Shown: positions 8,327 through 16,292, counted from the first letter of the stretch. The stretch is DNA of 64,000 nt from Mycolicibacterium mucogenicum DSM 44124 (GCF_005670685.2 NZ_CP062008.1:3162001-3226000), one strand, 5' to 3'. The notes: a model not told the origin generated them from the sequence alone. Made by a program: numbers and translations.

Positions 8327-8965
8327 ATGAGCGAGCAGCCGCTGCACTCGCTCATTCTTGCCGCCGATTATCGCGTCGACGATGTGGAATCGATGTGGGA
8401 GCGGCTGAAATCGCACCGCTCGATTCTCACCGAACTCTCCGCACACCACGTCGTGGTGTATTCGTCACTTTGGGAACCGGGACGGGTATTGGCCACCGTC
8501 GGCATCCGTAATGCGAATTCGGTTCGCGAAGTTCTGCGTTCGCCCGCGATATTCGAATTCTTCGACACCTCCGGCGTCGACGACATCCCCGCGGTCTTCG
8601 CCGGCGAAGTCGTCGAGAAGATCGATCTCGCCACGCCACCACCGGGCCAGCATTCCGTCGCGTCCGTCGTCGTCGGCGTCGTGACCGCGGTCGAGGACGT
8701 CCCCGCGTTGATGGACAAGGTGCACGACGCCGCCGCCCGGTTCCGGGACGCCGGCGTGTGCAAGGTCTGGGTGTACCGGGCCTTCGACGACGGCCACGAG
8801 GTACTGATCCTGCAACAGATCGAGAACGAGGCCGCCGCCCGCCGTTGGATCGATCACCCCGACGCCGCCGCCGAATGGATGTCGGCCGCCGGATTCGGCG
8901 TCTACCCAACCGTTTTCGTCGGAACCCTGGCCCACATCACGTCGATCGATGAGGCGGCCGACTGA
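8327..8965 (+). CDS. Conserved hypothetical protein next to bfr (Rv1874-like)
   Basis: A 212-residue protein without a confident enzymatic assignment. It appears to be two tandem alpha/beta halves, each with a strand-rich core and the phrase VHDAA or AEW(M)S-type helices, resembling dimeric ferredoxin-like barrel proteins fused head to tail (inference). The same gene neighbours bacterioferritin in M. tuberculosis (Rv1874 by synteny). I start at ATG 8327 because GCAGGACCC stands before it; ATG 8309 is an in-frame alternative without a ribosome site. Its stop overlaps the bfd start as TGATG, and an IdeR-like box lies upstream. A role in iron handling is likely from context only. Confidence 0.75.
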   Translation: MSEQPLHSLILAADYRVDDVESMWERLKSHRSILTELSAHHVVVYSSLWEPGRVLATVGIRNANSVREVLRSPAIFEFFDTSGVDDIPAVFAGEVVEKIDLATPPPGQHSVASVVVGVVTAVEDVPALMDKVHDAAARFRDAGVCKVWVYRAFDDGHEVLILQQIENEAAARRWIDHPDAAAEWMSAAGFGVYPTVFVGTLAHITSIDEAAD

Positions 8966-9153
8966 TGTTCGTCTGTCTGTGTACCGGGGTGACGAGCCAG
9001 GTCGTCACCGAACTCGTCGAGGGTGGCGCGACCACGTCGAAGCAGATCGCCGAGAAGTGCGGCGCCGGCCTGGACTGCGGCCGCTGCCGCCGCACCGTGC
9101 GGGCCATCATCGAAGCGGCCCGCACCGACTGCCCGGTCCACAAGGCGGGTTAG
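8965..9153 (+). CDS. bfd: Bacterioferritin-associated ferredoxin
   Basis: A 62-residue [2Fe-2S] protein of the BFD/NifU-middle-domain type. Cys4 and Cys6 in FVCLCTGV and the pair in GLDCGRCRR provide the four cluster ligands. Bfd docks on bacterioferritin and passes electrons through its heme so that ferric iron is released. The start overlaps the preceding stop (TGATG), so it is coupled to the upstream gene and shares the putative IdeR control. The layout, bfr leaving leftward and bfd rightward, lets storage and release be regulated oppositely (inference). It ends 2 bp before the convergent enoyl-CoA hydratase gene. Confidence 0.92.
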   Translation: MFVCLCTGVTSQVVTELVEGGATTSKQIAEKCGAGLDCGRCRRTVRAIIEAARTDCPVHKAG

Positions 9154-9155
9154 CG

Positions 9156-9926
9156 CTACCCCTTGCGCCCCACGAAGGCGGTCAGCGCGTCGGCGTTGGC
9201 GGCGCCGCCGAGCAACTCGGCGAACTGGCCCGACTCGCGCTGCGTCGCCGCGACGATCGCCTCACGGGTCGGTTCCACCATCGCGTGCTTGACGGCCATG
9301 AGGCTCGAAAGCGGCCGCGACGCAATGATTTCCGCATGACGACGGGCCTCGGGCAACAGGTCGTCGGGCGCACACACCCGCCACACCAGACCCATGCGCA
9401 GGGCTTCCTCGGCGCTCACCCATTCCGAGGACAGCAGCAGCCAGGCGGCGTTCTGCCGGCCCATCAACCGCGGCAACAGGTATGACGACGCCGCCTCCGA
9501 CGCCACGCCCAGGCTGGTGAAGGGGCATTTGAGCCGCGCCGTCGTCGACATGAACGCCAGATCGGCGTAGCCGAGGATCGTGGTGCCGATACCCAGGCCG
9601 ACCCCGTTCACTGCACAGATCAGCGGCTTCGGAAACGCCGTCAGCGCCTCGATCAGGCCGGGAAAGCCGTACTCCCCCATCTGATATTCAGGGTTGGTGA
9701 CCATCTCCTGCATTTCGACCAGGTCGTTGCCGGCGCTGAATGCCCGGCCGGCGCCGGTGAGCAGGACCACCGACACCTCCGGGTCGGCCGCGGCCTCCTT
9801 CAACGCGATCGTCGTCGCATCGTAGAGCGCCTCGCTGAACGCGTTGAGCGCGTCGGGCCGGTTGAGGGTCAGGGTCCGGACCCGGTTGGTGTCGTCGATC
9901 TCAACGAGCGCGGCGGGGTCGGTCAC
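9156..9926 (-). CDS. Enoyl-CoA hydratase/isomerase family protein
   Basis: A 256-residue crotonase-fold protein expected to act on an acyl-CoA. The oxyanion-hole segments are visible as AFSAGNDL (about 60-68) and NGVGLGIGTTIL (about 105-117). The usual first catalytic Glu region and the C-terminal SLMAVKHAMVEP helix are present. GTG start at 9926 overlaps the stop of the EthD-like gene as GTGA. It is the last gene of a three-gene operon (thioesterase, EthD-like, hydratase) headed by a KstR-like box, so steroid or branched-lipid acyl-CoA breakdown is a reasonable guess. Hydratase versus isomerase activity cannot be told apart here. Confidence 0.88.
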   Translation of the reverse strand: MTDPAALVEIDDTNRVRTLTLNRPDALNAFSEALYDATTIALKEAAADPEVSVVLLTGAGRAFSAGNDLVEMQEMVTNPEYQMGEYGFPGLIEALTAFPKPLICAVNGVGLGIGTTILGYADLAFMSTTARLKCPFTSLGVASEAASSYLLPRLMGRQNAAWLLLSSEWVSAEEALRMGLVWRVCAPDDLLPEARRHAEIIASRPLSSLMAVKHAMVEPTREAIVAATQRESGQFAELLGGAANADALTAFVGRKG

Positions 9927-10630
9927 AGGTTGTCTCCAAACGGGTTTCGCATGATGTAGCGGCTGGTGGGCACGGTGTCGATGTTGACGTTGGCGCCGAA
10001 GGCCGACGTGCTGGCGGCCATCTTGCCCGCGCGGTCGGCCAGGTCGGCATCGTCGGCGGCGCCGAAGAAGGCATGCAGGCTCGTGGTCGCCTCGATGGGG
10101 AACAGCTCCTCGACGATGGCGCCGAGCTGCGGGGCGTCGGGCGTCAGCGAACGCACCACCGCGTTCTGCGTGTAACCGAACGTGGACTGGGTGTCGATGG
10201 CCACCTGCGTGTGGTCGATGTGCCAGCGGCGGAACCACTCTCGCTCGTCCAGGCCATCGGGGCGGCGCAGCAACGCGACGTTGGCAAGGCCCGTGGTGCG
10301 CTCCCCGACGACGGTGGCCGGGCCGGCCATCGGGACCGACTCGGTGACCAGATATGCGGCCAGCAAGGCACATTCGGCTCGCAGCCGATCCAGCACCGCG
10401 GTCATCTGCGCGCCGTAGTACTGCTGCGTCCACACGCTGATCACCGCGACGACGGGCGGCTCGAGCGTCGTCAGCAGCATCAGCGAGTCCCGGACCGCGC
10501 CGTCCTTGACGTTGACCGCCAGTCCGGGCACCCCGAGCGCCAGCAGCTCCTCGGCGACCTCGGTACGCAGCCGCTCGCACCAGGCGTCATCGGCGGTGTC
10601 ACGCCGGAGCGTGACCATGACCTTCTCCAT
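9923..10630 (-). CDS. EthD-like dimeric alpha/beta-barrel protein
   Basis: A 235-residue protein made of two ferredoxin-like halves, with the EthD-type segment REWFRRWHIDHTQVA in the second half. EthD and stress-responsive A/B-barrel proteins act as small cofactorless enzymes or partners of oxygenases and dehydrogenases. A ribosome site GGGGAGA precedes ATG 10630, and 12 bp separate it from the upstream thioesterase stop. The operon context points to CoA-thioester catabolism. No catalytic mechanism can be inferred from sequence alone. Confidence 0.72.
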   Translation of the reverse strand: MEKVMVTLRRDTADDAWCERLRTEVAEELLALGVPGLAVNVKDGAVRDSLMLLTTLEPPVVAVISVWTQQYYGAQMTAVLDRLRAECALLAAYLVTESVPMAGPATVVGERTTGLANVALLRRPDGLDEREWFRRWHIDHTQVAIDTQSTFGYTQNAVVRSLTPDAPQLGAIVEELFPIEATTSLHAFFGAADDADLADRAGKMAASTSAFGANVNIDTVPTSRYIMRNPFGDNL

Positions 10631-10642
10631 CGAATCTCCCCG

Positions 10643-11251
10643 TCAGTCCCGCGCCCAGCGCGGCGTGATGAATACGCCCTCGGCCTCCACCGTGATGCCC
10701 TCGGCATCGGCGATGTGCCCGACGGCATAGGTCTTGATGCCCTCGGTCCGCACGATGCGGGCCTCGGTGTGCAGATCGCCGAGCCGCGTCATGCGCCGAT
10801 AGCGCATGGTGAGGGTGCCGGTGAGCCGCGGTTGTCCCGGCAGGCTCGCCCCCTCGCCGAGGACGTGGTCGAGGATCATCGCCGACACCCCGCCATGAAC
10901 GTGGCCCGGCGGGCCTTCGTACGCGGCGCCCAGATGGAAGTCGGCCGACACACTGCCGTCGGCAGCCCGGATGAGGACGACAGGCGGCGCGATCGGGTTT
11001 CGAACCCCGATCACCGCATTGCCCCAGGGCATTTCACTGCCCTGCGCGCCGAACCTGATGCCGAACGAACCCTCGAGCTGCTGCGCGCGGAGCTGGGCGG
11101 TGGCGGCGTCGATCTCGGCCTGCACGGCGGCGATGGCCGCGGCTCCGACCTCTGTCCGGATCGTGGCATCGATGAGCTCGCGTACGGACTGCGTGAGCGG
11201 TTCGTAGACGGCTCGCATCCGCGCCACCTCGTCGGCGCTCAGCTTCTGCAT
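10643..11251 (-). CDS. Hotdog-fold acyl-CoA thioesterase (PaaI/4HBT family)
   Basis: A 202-residue protein with a C-terminal hotdog domain. The signature PPGHVHGGVSAMILDHVLG (around residues 123-141) is the HGG motif of PaaI/THEM4-type acyl-CoA thioesterases, which hydrolyse acyl-CoA to acid and CoA. The first ~70 residues form a helical extension. The ATG at 11251 has a GAGGA site 5 nt upstream; GTG at 11266 is an in-frame alternative. It heads a three-gene operon with the EthD-like and hydratase genes. A perfect KstR-type palindrome ends 24 bp upstream, suggesting induction by sterol-derived CoA thioesters. Substrate unknown. Confidence 0.85.
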   Translation of the reverse strand: MQKLSADEVARMRAVYEPLTQSVRELIDATIRTEVGAAAIAAVQAEIDAATAQLRAQQLEGSFGIRFGAQGSEMPWGNAVIGVRNPIAPPVVLIRAADGSVSADFHLGAAYEGPPGHVHGGVSAMILDHVLGEGASLPGQPRLTGTLTMRYRRMTRLGDLHTEARIVRTEGIKTYAVGHIADAEGITVEAEGVFITPRWARD

Positions 11252-11274
11252 GGTGTCCTCGAGCACCCTTGAAC

Positions 11275-11288
11275 TAGAACACGTTCTA
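11275..11288 (-). promoter_or_regulatory. KstR-type operator
   Basis: TAGAACACGTTCTA is a perfect palindrome with six-base arms around AC and fits TNNAACNNGTTNNA exactly. It sits directly upstream of the thioesterase operon. Confidence 0.75.
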
Positions 11289-11783
11289 ATCAGGCTGTCG
11301 AGAGTGGGGTCCCATTGCCTGCGCGGCAACGGTTTTCGCCACGACGGCGGCGATTCCCGGCGGGCAGATCGCCGCCGCGGATCACTACGGCCGCAGCAAC
11401 CGCGAAACACAATTTCAGCAAATCCAATACGCGAACCCCGGGAACAGATTTACCGAGACCGGCGGTGCACCCCTCGACTCTCGCGACGCGGCGGCGCACC
11501 GCGCAGTACGGGTCCCCAAATTAACAGCTCAGCAACCCGGCCGAAACTCTTCTAGCAGCTAGATAGCCCGGGGCGGTATCACATCGCCGAATCGCCGCGA
11601 CGCACATTTGCCAAACATCCGCCCCTTGCGCCGGAATGCTGTACATCGTCACAGCCGCCGATTAGAGTCTCGACACAGGCGCCGCCGGTGTTCGCGTAGC
11701 AAATTTCGGTGGACAACGCGGCAATGCGATCCCGGATACTGCGGGCGAGCCGGCGGGATCCGGTTGTAAAGGAGTTCAGGACG
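11289..11783. other. Intergenic region between divergent genes
   Basis: About 495 bp without a convincing gene. Short frames here have poor codon use and no ribosome sites. A possible -10 box TAGAGT at 11663-11668 could start a transcript for the LuxR-type regulator with a leader of more than 100 nt. The only clear element near the regulator is AAAGGAG at 11768-11774. No strong hairpin or repeat was seen. Confidence 0.4.
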
Positions 11784-12464
11784 ATGCGGATCGATCCGTT
11801 CGCTGGCTATCAGGTTTCGCACGTGACCGTCGTCGACTCGTATGAAGTCGTCCATGCCGGCATCGCGGCCTGGCTCCGCGACGACCACGCGCTCTGCGCG
11901 ACCCCGACGTCCTACTACGTCGACACCGAGGAGTTCCTGCGACGTCACCCCGTTCCCGAAGACGACGCCCAGGTGGTCGTACTGGGACTGAGGGCGGACG
12001 AAGCGAACAGTCTCGCCGCCGTCCGCGACCTCACCAACCGCGGCTACCACGTCGTGGTGTACTCGCATCTCACCGACCGCGACGTCATCCGCACCGCGAT
12101 CGACTCGGGCGCCCGGACCTACCTGATGCAGACCGCAGGACGGGGGCACCTGCTCAAGGCCATCCGGGCCGCCGTCACCCCGTTCCCCTACGTGGGCCCG
12201 AACGTGGCAGCCGCTCTCGACGACCGGGACTTCTGCCTGCGCCCGGTACTGGCACCGCGGGAGCAGGAGGTACTGCTGGCGTGGTTCCGGACGGACAGCA
12301 AGGAACTCGTCGCCCAGCAGCTATTCCTGGCGCCCAGTACCGTGCGCACCCATCTGCAGCGCATCCGGGCCAAATACATCGCCGCCGGCCGCCCGGCCGG
12401 CACCAAAGCCGCGCTGGTCGCGCGCGCCATCCAGGATCGGATCATCAGTATCGACGATCTATGA
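11784..12464 (+). CDS. LuxR-type regulator with degenerate receiver domain
   Basis: A 226-residue DNA-binding regulator. Residues ~12-125 follow the receiver fold (VTVVDSYEVVHAGIAAWL), but the phospho-acceptor Asp position is Gly68 (VVVLGLR), and the conserved Lys is Gln116 (YLMQTAG); Ser94 is kept. Residues ~155-215 are a LuxR/FixJ helix-turn-helix: LAPREQEVLLAW, then SKELVAQQLFLAPSTVRTHLQRIRAKY. Start at ATG 11784 follows AAAGGAG; the frame is open further upstream but without such a site. It is probably an orphan, phosphorylation-independent regulator. No histidine kinase is nearby. Target genes are unknown. Confidence 0.85.
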   Translation: MRIDPFAGYQVSHVTVVDSYEVVHAGIAAWLRDDHALCATPTSYYVDTEEFLRRHPVPEDDAQVVVLGLRADEANSLAAVRDLTNRGYHVVVYSHLTDRDVIRTAIDSGARTYLMQTAGRGHLLKAIRAAVTPFPYVGPNVAAALDDRDFCLRPVLAPREQEVLLAWFRTDSKELVAQQLFLAPSTVRTHLQRIRAKYIAAGRPAGTKAALVARAIQDRIISIDDL

Positions 12465-12469
12465 CTCCG

Positions 12470-12475
12470 TAAACT
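12470..12475 (+). promoter_or_regulatory. -10 box for a leaderless transcript
   Basis: TAAACT ends 7 nt before the deaminase ATG at 12483, so transcription probably begins on or next to the start codon. No ribosome site is visible. Confidence 0.45.
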
Positions 12476-12482
12476 CCGTGCC

Positions 12483-12962
12483 ATGACCGTCACCGCCGAT
12501 GATCTGCGCCACCTGAACCGCTGCGTCGAGCTGGCCCGTGAGGCGCTGGAGGACGGCGACCAACCGTTCGGCTCGCTCCTGGTGGACGCCGACGGTGTCG
12601 TGGTCTTCGAAGACCGCAACCGGGTGTCCGGCGGAGACCAGACCCAGCACCCCGAATTCGCCATCGCCCGTTGGGCGGCAACCAATCTCGATCCCGCTCA
12701 GCGCGCCGCAGCGGTGACCTACACCTCCGGTGAACATTGCCCGATGTGCTCGGCCGCGCACGCCTGGGTGGGCCTGGGCCGCATCGTCTACGCGACGTCG
12801 TCGGCGCAACTGGTCGGCTGGCTCGGCGAGTGGGGCGCCGCGCCCGCCCCCGTTGCGGCGCTGCCCATCTCGGCCGTCGCGCCCGGCGTGCCGGTCGACG
12901 GCCCCGTCGCGGAACTCGCCGGCACCATGAAGGGGTTGTACGAAGCGTGCTTCCGGCCGTGA
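12483..12962 (+). CDS. Nucleoside/cytidine deaminase-fold protein
   Basis: A 159-residue zinc-dependent deaminase of the CDA/TadA/guanine-deaminase superfamily. The zinc and catalytic residues are HPEFA (His and the proton-shuttling Glu, about residues 59-63) and EHCPMCSAA (two Cys, about 83-88). Substrates in the family range from guanine and cytosine to modified purines; the HPE variant is common in nucleoside deaminases of this group. The ATG at 12483 follows a TAAACT -10 box by 7 nt, so it is likely leaderless. It is 18 bp behind the LuxR-type regulator but may have its own promoter. Substrate not assignable. Confidence 0.85.
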   Translation: MTVTADDLRHLNRCVELAREALEDGDQPFGSLLVDADGVVVFEDRNRVSGGDQTQHPEFAIARWAATNLDPAQRAAAVTYTSGEHCPMCSAAHAWVGLGRIVYATSSAQLVGWLGEWGAAPAPVAALPISAVAPGVPVDGPVAELAGTMKGLYEACFRP

Positions 12963-12997
12963 GCGCCGTTCCGAGTCTCAACTGTTAGCCAACTGCT

Positions 12998-13054
12998 ATG
13001 TCTCTCTTCGGCATCGGTCCGTGGAACCTCGGCGTCCTGGTGCTTCACTTGTAA
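12998..13054 (+). other. Possible 18-residue leader or micro-ORF
   Basis: ATG to TAA encodes 18 mostly hydrophobic residues (MSLFGIGPWNLGVLVLHL). It ends 3 nt before a strong intrinsic terminator. No good ribosome site stands before the ATG, so this may be chance. It could also be a tiny membrane peptide. Confidence 0.2.
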
Positions 13055-13057
13055 TCA

Positions 13058-13095
13058 CGGGAGCCTGCCGTTACCCCCGAGACGGCAGGCTCCCG
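13058..13095 (+). terminator. Strong intrinsic terminator
   Basis: A perfect 14-bp stem (CGGGAGCCTGCCGT with its complement) around a 10-nt loop, then GCTTTT. It ends the deaminase transcript and isolates the following membrane-protein gene. Confidence 0.85.
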
Positions 13096-13136
13096 CTTTT
13101 GGCGGCCACTCAGGATCACCACATACTGTCGTCGCC

Positions 13137-13793
13137 GTGAGCCAGGCACAGTCCATGAGACCGATCATCCGCGGCGTCCTGCTGGACATCGCTCCGCCAC
13201 TGATCGCGTACTACGGACTGCGGGCCGCGGGCGTCTCCGAATATGTGGCCCTGCTCACCGCCACGGTGTTGGCCGGCGGCAAGGTCGCCTACGACGCGAT
13301 CAGCGCTCGCCGTCTCGACCCGTTCGCGGGCTTTCTCATGCTCAACTTCGGGCTGAGCCTGGCCGTCGGCGTCAGCACGTCGGATCCGCGAATGCTGCTG
13401 GCGGGCAACACGTTGGTGGGCGGCCTCGGCGGCCTGATCTTCCTCGGCAGCTGCGTGGTCGGCACGCCGCTCACCCAGGTCGTGTCGGAGCGCGTTCAGA
13501 CCGGAGAACAGGACACCAGCCCGGCCGCGGTCGCCTACCGGCGGCGGGTGCACATTCTGCTCTCAGCGATGTGGGGCATCGGGTTGCTCCTCGGCAGCGC
13601 ACTCCATCTGGCGGTCATCTTCTCCATGTCGGTCGACGCTGCCAACGCCCTGACCTCGGTGTTGTCGCTCGCCACCACCGCCCTGCTGATGACGGCGACG
13701 TTCGTGGTCGGCAGGCGGGCCGCGGCCCGCTGGGAACAGCGCGGGCAACGCGAGCCGACGAGCGCGGAACAAATCGAGACCCCCAAAGGTTGA
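13137..13793 (+). CDS. Multi-pass membrane protein (VC0807-like)
   Basis: A 218-residue inner-membrane protein with about five or six hydrophobic segments, for example IAPPLIAYYGL, ALLTATVLAGG, FLMLNFGLSLAVGV, AVIFSMSVDAAN and LLMTATFVVG, and a charged C-terminal tail. The pattern is like the VC0807 family of unknown function. The GTG at 13137 is preceded by TACTGT 7 nt upstream and no ribosome site, suggesting a leaderless start; ATG 13155 is the alternative. The lon gene starts 29 bp after its stop with its own ribosome site. No function is proposed. Confidence 0.72.
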   Translation: MSQAQSMRPIIRGVLLDIAPPLIAYYGLRAAGVSEYVALLTATVLAGGKVAYDAISARRLDPFAGFLMLNFGLSLAVGVSTSDPRMLLAGNTLVGGLGGLIFLGSCVVGTPLTQVVSERVQTGEQDTSPAAVAYRRRVHILLSAMWGIGLLLGSALHLAVIFSMSVDAANALTSVLSLATTALLMTATFVVGRRAAARWEQRGQREPTSAEQIETPKG

Positions 13794-13822
13794 GCGCAGG
13801 AGATTCAACTTTGGAGGTACGG

Positions 13823-16177
13823 ATGTCTGACGCCACAACAGCGCCCATCGCTGTTCCCGTCCTGTTTGTCACCGAGCCGATCGTCCTGCCGGGCATGGTC
13901 GTGCCCATCGAACTCGATGAGGCCGCGCGTGCCGCGGTCGACGCGGCCCAAGCCGCCGCAGCCGCCGGCGAGGCCGGGAAGCTGCTCATCGCGCCCCGCC
14001 TCGACGACCGCTACCCCACCCACGGCGTCCTGGCGTCGATCGTCCAGGTCGGCCGCGTGCCCAGTGGCGGAACCGCCGCCGTCGTCCGCGGTGAGCGGCG
14101 CGCACACATCGGGTCCGGCACATCGGGCCCGGGCAGTGCGCTGTGGGTCCTGGTCGACGAGATCGCCGAGACCGAGACGACCGAGGAAACCCGCACCCTG
14201 GCAGCCGAATACAAGAAGCTGCTGCTGGCCATCCTGCAGCGCCGGGAGGCGTGGCAGATCGTCGACGCGGTCAACCAGATCAGTCAGCCGTCGGCGCTCG
14301 CCGACACCGCGGGCTACGCGTCCTACCTGACCGACGTGCAGAAGCGCGAGCTGCTGGAGACCTCAGATGTGAGTCGTCGCCTCCGCCGGCTGATCGAGTG
14401 GACGGGCGAGCACCTGGCCGAGGTCGAGGTGAACGACAAGATCGCCGAGGACGTCCGCGCCGGAATGGACAAGCGGCAGAAGGAATTCCTGCTGCGCCAG
14501 CAACTGGACGCCATCCGCAAGGAACTGGGCGAGCTGGACGGTAGCGCCGGGGCCGAGGAGCCCGCGGACTACCGGACCCGCATCGAGGCGGCCGATCTGC
14601 CCGAGAAGGTGCGGGAGGCGGCGCTGCGCGAGGTCGGCAAGCTGGAACGGTCCAGCGAGCAGACCCCCGAGGGCGGCTGGATCCGGACCTGGCTGGACAC
14701 CGTGCTGGAGCTCCCGTGGAACGAGCGCACCGAGGATTCGACGGATCTGAAGGCCGCCAGGGAGATCCTGGACGCCGATCACCACGGGCTGGACGACGTG
14801 AAGGATCGCATCGTCGAGTACCTGGCGGTGCGGGCCCGCCGCGCGCAGCGCGGTATGGCGGTCGTCGGCGGCCGCGGCTCCGGCGCCGTCATGGTGCTGG
14901 CCGGGCCTCCCGGCGTCGGTAAGACGTCGCTGGGCGAGTCGGTGGCACGTGCGCTGGGCCGCAAGTTCGTCCGCGTCGCCCTGGGCGGTGTGCGCGACGA
15001 GGCGGAGATCCGCGGACACCGGCGCACCTACGTCGGTGCGCTGCCGGGCCGCGTCGTGCGGGCCATCGGTGAGGCCGGTTCCATGAATCCGGTTGTGCTG
15101 CTCGACGAGATCGACAAGGTGGGCTCGGACTACCGCGGCGATCCGGCGGCGGCGCTGCTGGAGGTCCTGGACCCGGCGCAGAACCACACGTTCCGCGACC
15201 ACTACCTGGACCTGGATCTGGACCTGTCCGATGTGGTGTTCCTGGCGACGGCCAACGTCATCGAGAACATCCCCAGCGCCCTGCTGGACCGCATGGAACT
15301 GATCACGCTCGACGGCTACACCGAGGACGACAAGGTCGCCATCGCCCGGGACTACCTGCTGCCCCGGCAGGCCGAACGGGCGGCGTTGACCACCGATGAG
15401 GTGACGGTGACGGACGCGGCGCTGCGCAAGATCGCCGCGGACTACACCCGCGAACCGGGCATGCGGCAGTTCGAGCGACTGCTGGCGAAGGCGCTGCGAA
15501 AGGTGACCACCAAGCTGGCCACCGGCGTCGAGTCGGTCACCGTGGATGAGCCGGATCTGGTTGATTACCTGGGCCGTCCGCGGTTCATGCCGGAGTCCGC
15601 GGAGCGCACCGCGGTGCCGGGCGTGGCGACCGGACTGGCCGTCACGGGTATGGGCGGCGATGTGCTCTACATCGAGGCCGGATCCAACGACGGTGAACCG
15701 GGTCTGCAATTGACCGGTCAGCTGGGCGACGTGATGAAGGAGTCGGCGCAGATCGCGCTGTCGTACGTGCGGTCGCACGCGGCGGAGCTGGGCGTCGATC
15801 CGAAGGCGCTGGATCGCCGCATCCACGTCCACGTGCCCGCGGGCGCGGTGCCCAAGGACGGTCCGTCCGCGGGTGTGACGATGGTGACCGCGCTGGTCTC
15901 CATGGCCACCGGACGGCAGGTGCGTTCCGACGTCGGGATGACGGGCGAGGTCACGCTGAACGGGCGGGTGCTGCCCATCGGCGGGGTCAAGCAGAAGCTG
16001 ATGGCGGCTCAACGTGCCGGGCTGACAACGGTTTTCATCCCGTCACGCAACGAGCCGGATCTGGACGAGGTCCCGGCCGAGGTCCTGGACGCACTCGACG
16101 TGCGGCCCATGACCGACGTCGCCGACATCATCGCTCAGGCGCTGGAGCCGGCCGCTGAGGTCACGGCGGCGGCGTAA
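13823..16177 (+). CDS. lon: ATP-dependent protease Lon
   Basis: A 784-residue Lon serine protease that unfolds and degrades misfolded or regulatory proteins in the cytosol. In order it has the N-terminal substrate-binding domain (VLFVTEPIVLPGMVVPIELDE), a coiled middle region, the AAA+ module with Walker A GPPGVGKTS (about 361-369) and Walker B VVLLDEIDK, and the protease domain with catalytic Ser at about 682 in PKDGPSAG and Lys in GGVKQK about 723-725. ATG 13823 follows TTGGAGG. The frame is open upstream inside the preceding gene, but this start gives the normal family beginning. M. tuberculosis has no Lon, while M. smegmatis does. Confidence 0.97.
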   Translation: MSDATTAPIAVPVLFVTEPIVLPGMVVPIELDEAARAAVDAAQAAAAAGEAGKLLIAPRLDDRYPTHGVLASIVQVGRVPSGGTAAVVRGERRAHIGSGTSGPGSALWVLVDEIAETETTEETRTLAAEYKKLLLAILQRREAWQIVDAVNQISQPSALADTAGYASYLTDVQKRELLETSDVSRRLRRLIEWTGEHLAEVEVNDKIAEDVRAGMDKRQKEFLLRQQLDAIRKELGELDGSAGAEEPADYRTRIEAADLPEKVREAALREVGKLERSSEQTPEGGWIRTWLDTVLELPWNERTEDSTDLKAAREILDADHHGLDDVKDRIVEYLAVRARRAQRGMAVVGGRGSGAVMVLAGPPGVGKTSLGESVARALGRKFVRVALGGVRDEAEIRGHRRTYVGALPGRVVRAIGEAGSMNPVVLLDEIDKVGSDYRGDPAAALLEVLDPAQNHTFRDHYLDLDLDLSDVVFLATANVIENIPSALLDRMELITLDGYTEDDKVAIARDYLLPRQAERAALTTDEVTVTDAALRKIAADYTREPGMRQFERLLAKALRKVTTKLATGVESVTVDEPDLVDYLGRPRFMPESAERTAVPGVATGLAVTGMGGDVLYIEAGSNDGEPGLQLTGQLGDVMKESAQIALSYVRSHAAELGVDPKALDRRIHVHVPAGAVPKDGPSAGVTMVTALVSMATGRQVRSDVGMTGEVTLNGRVLPIGGVKQKLMAAQRAGLTTVFIPSRNEPDLDEVPAEVLDALDVRPMTDVADIIAQALEPAAEVTAAA

Positions 16178-16181
16178 CCCC

Positions 16182-16245
16182 AACGCGCAGGCCCAAATGT
16201 TCCTGTTCACCTCATGGTGGTGGGACGTTTGGGCCTGCTCGCGTT
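16182..16245. terminator. Long inverted repeat between convergent genes
   Basis: Arms from AACGCGCAGGCCCAAATGTTCC and from GGGACG to CGCGTT pair over about 20 bp with a 2-nt bulge and two G-U pairs around an 18-nt loop. It lies between lon and the convergent ABC gene and could stop transcription from both sides. Confidence 0.6.
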
Positions 16246-16292
16246 AGATGGGTACCGACCTGCTGCCGGTCCGCGTCGACCTGGACTGAGTC

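Noticed and set aside
11250..11555. Short frames in the thioesterase-LuxR gap
   Set aside because: Poor codon use, no ribosome site, and they cross the KstR-like operator.
14363..16012. 549-codon minus-strand frame in lon
   Set aside because: Shadow of Lon, which has all catalytic motifs on the plus strand.
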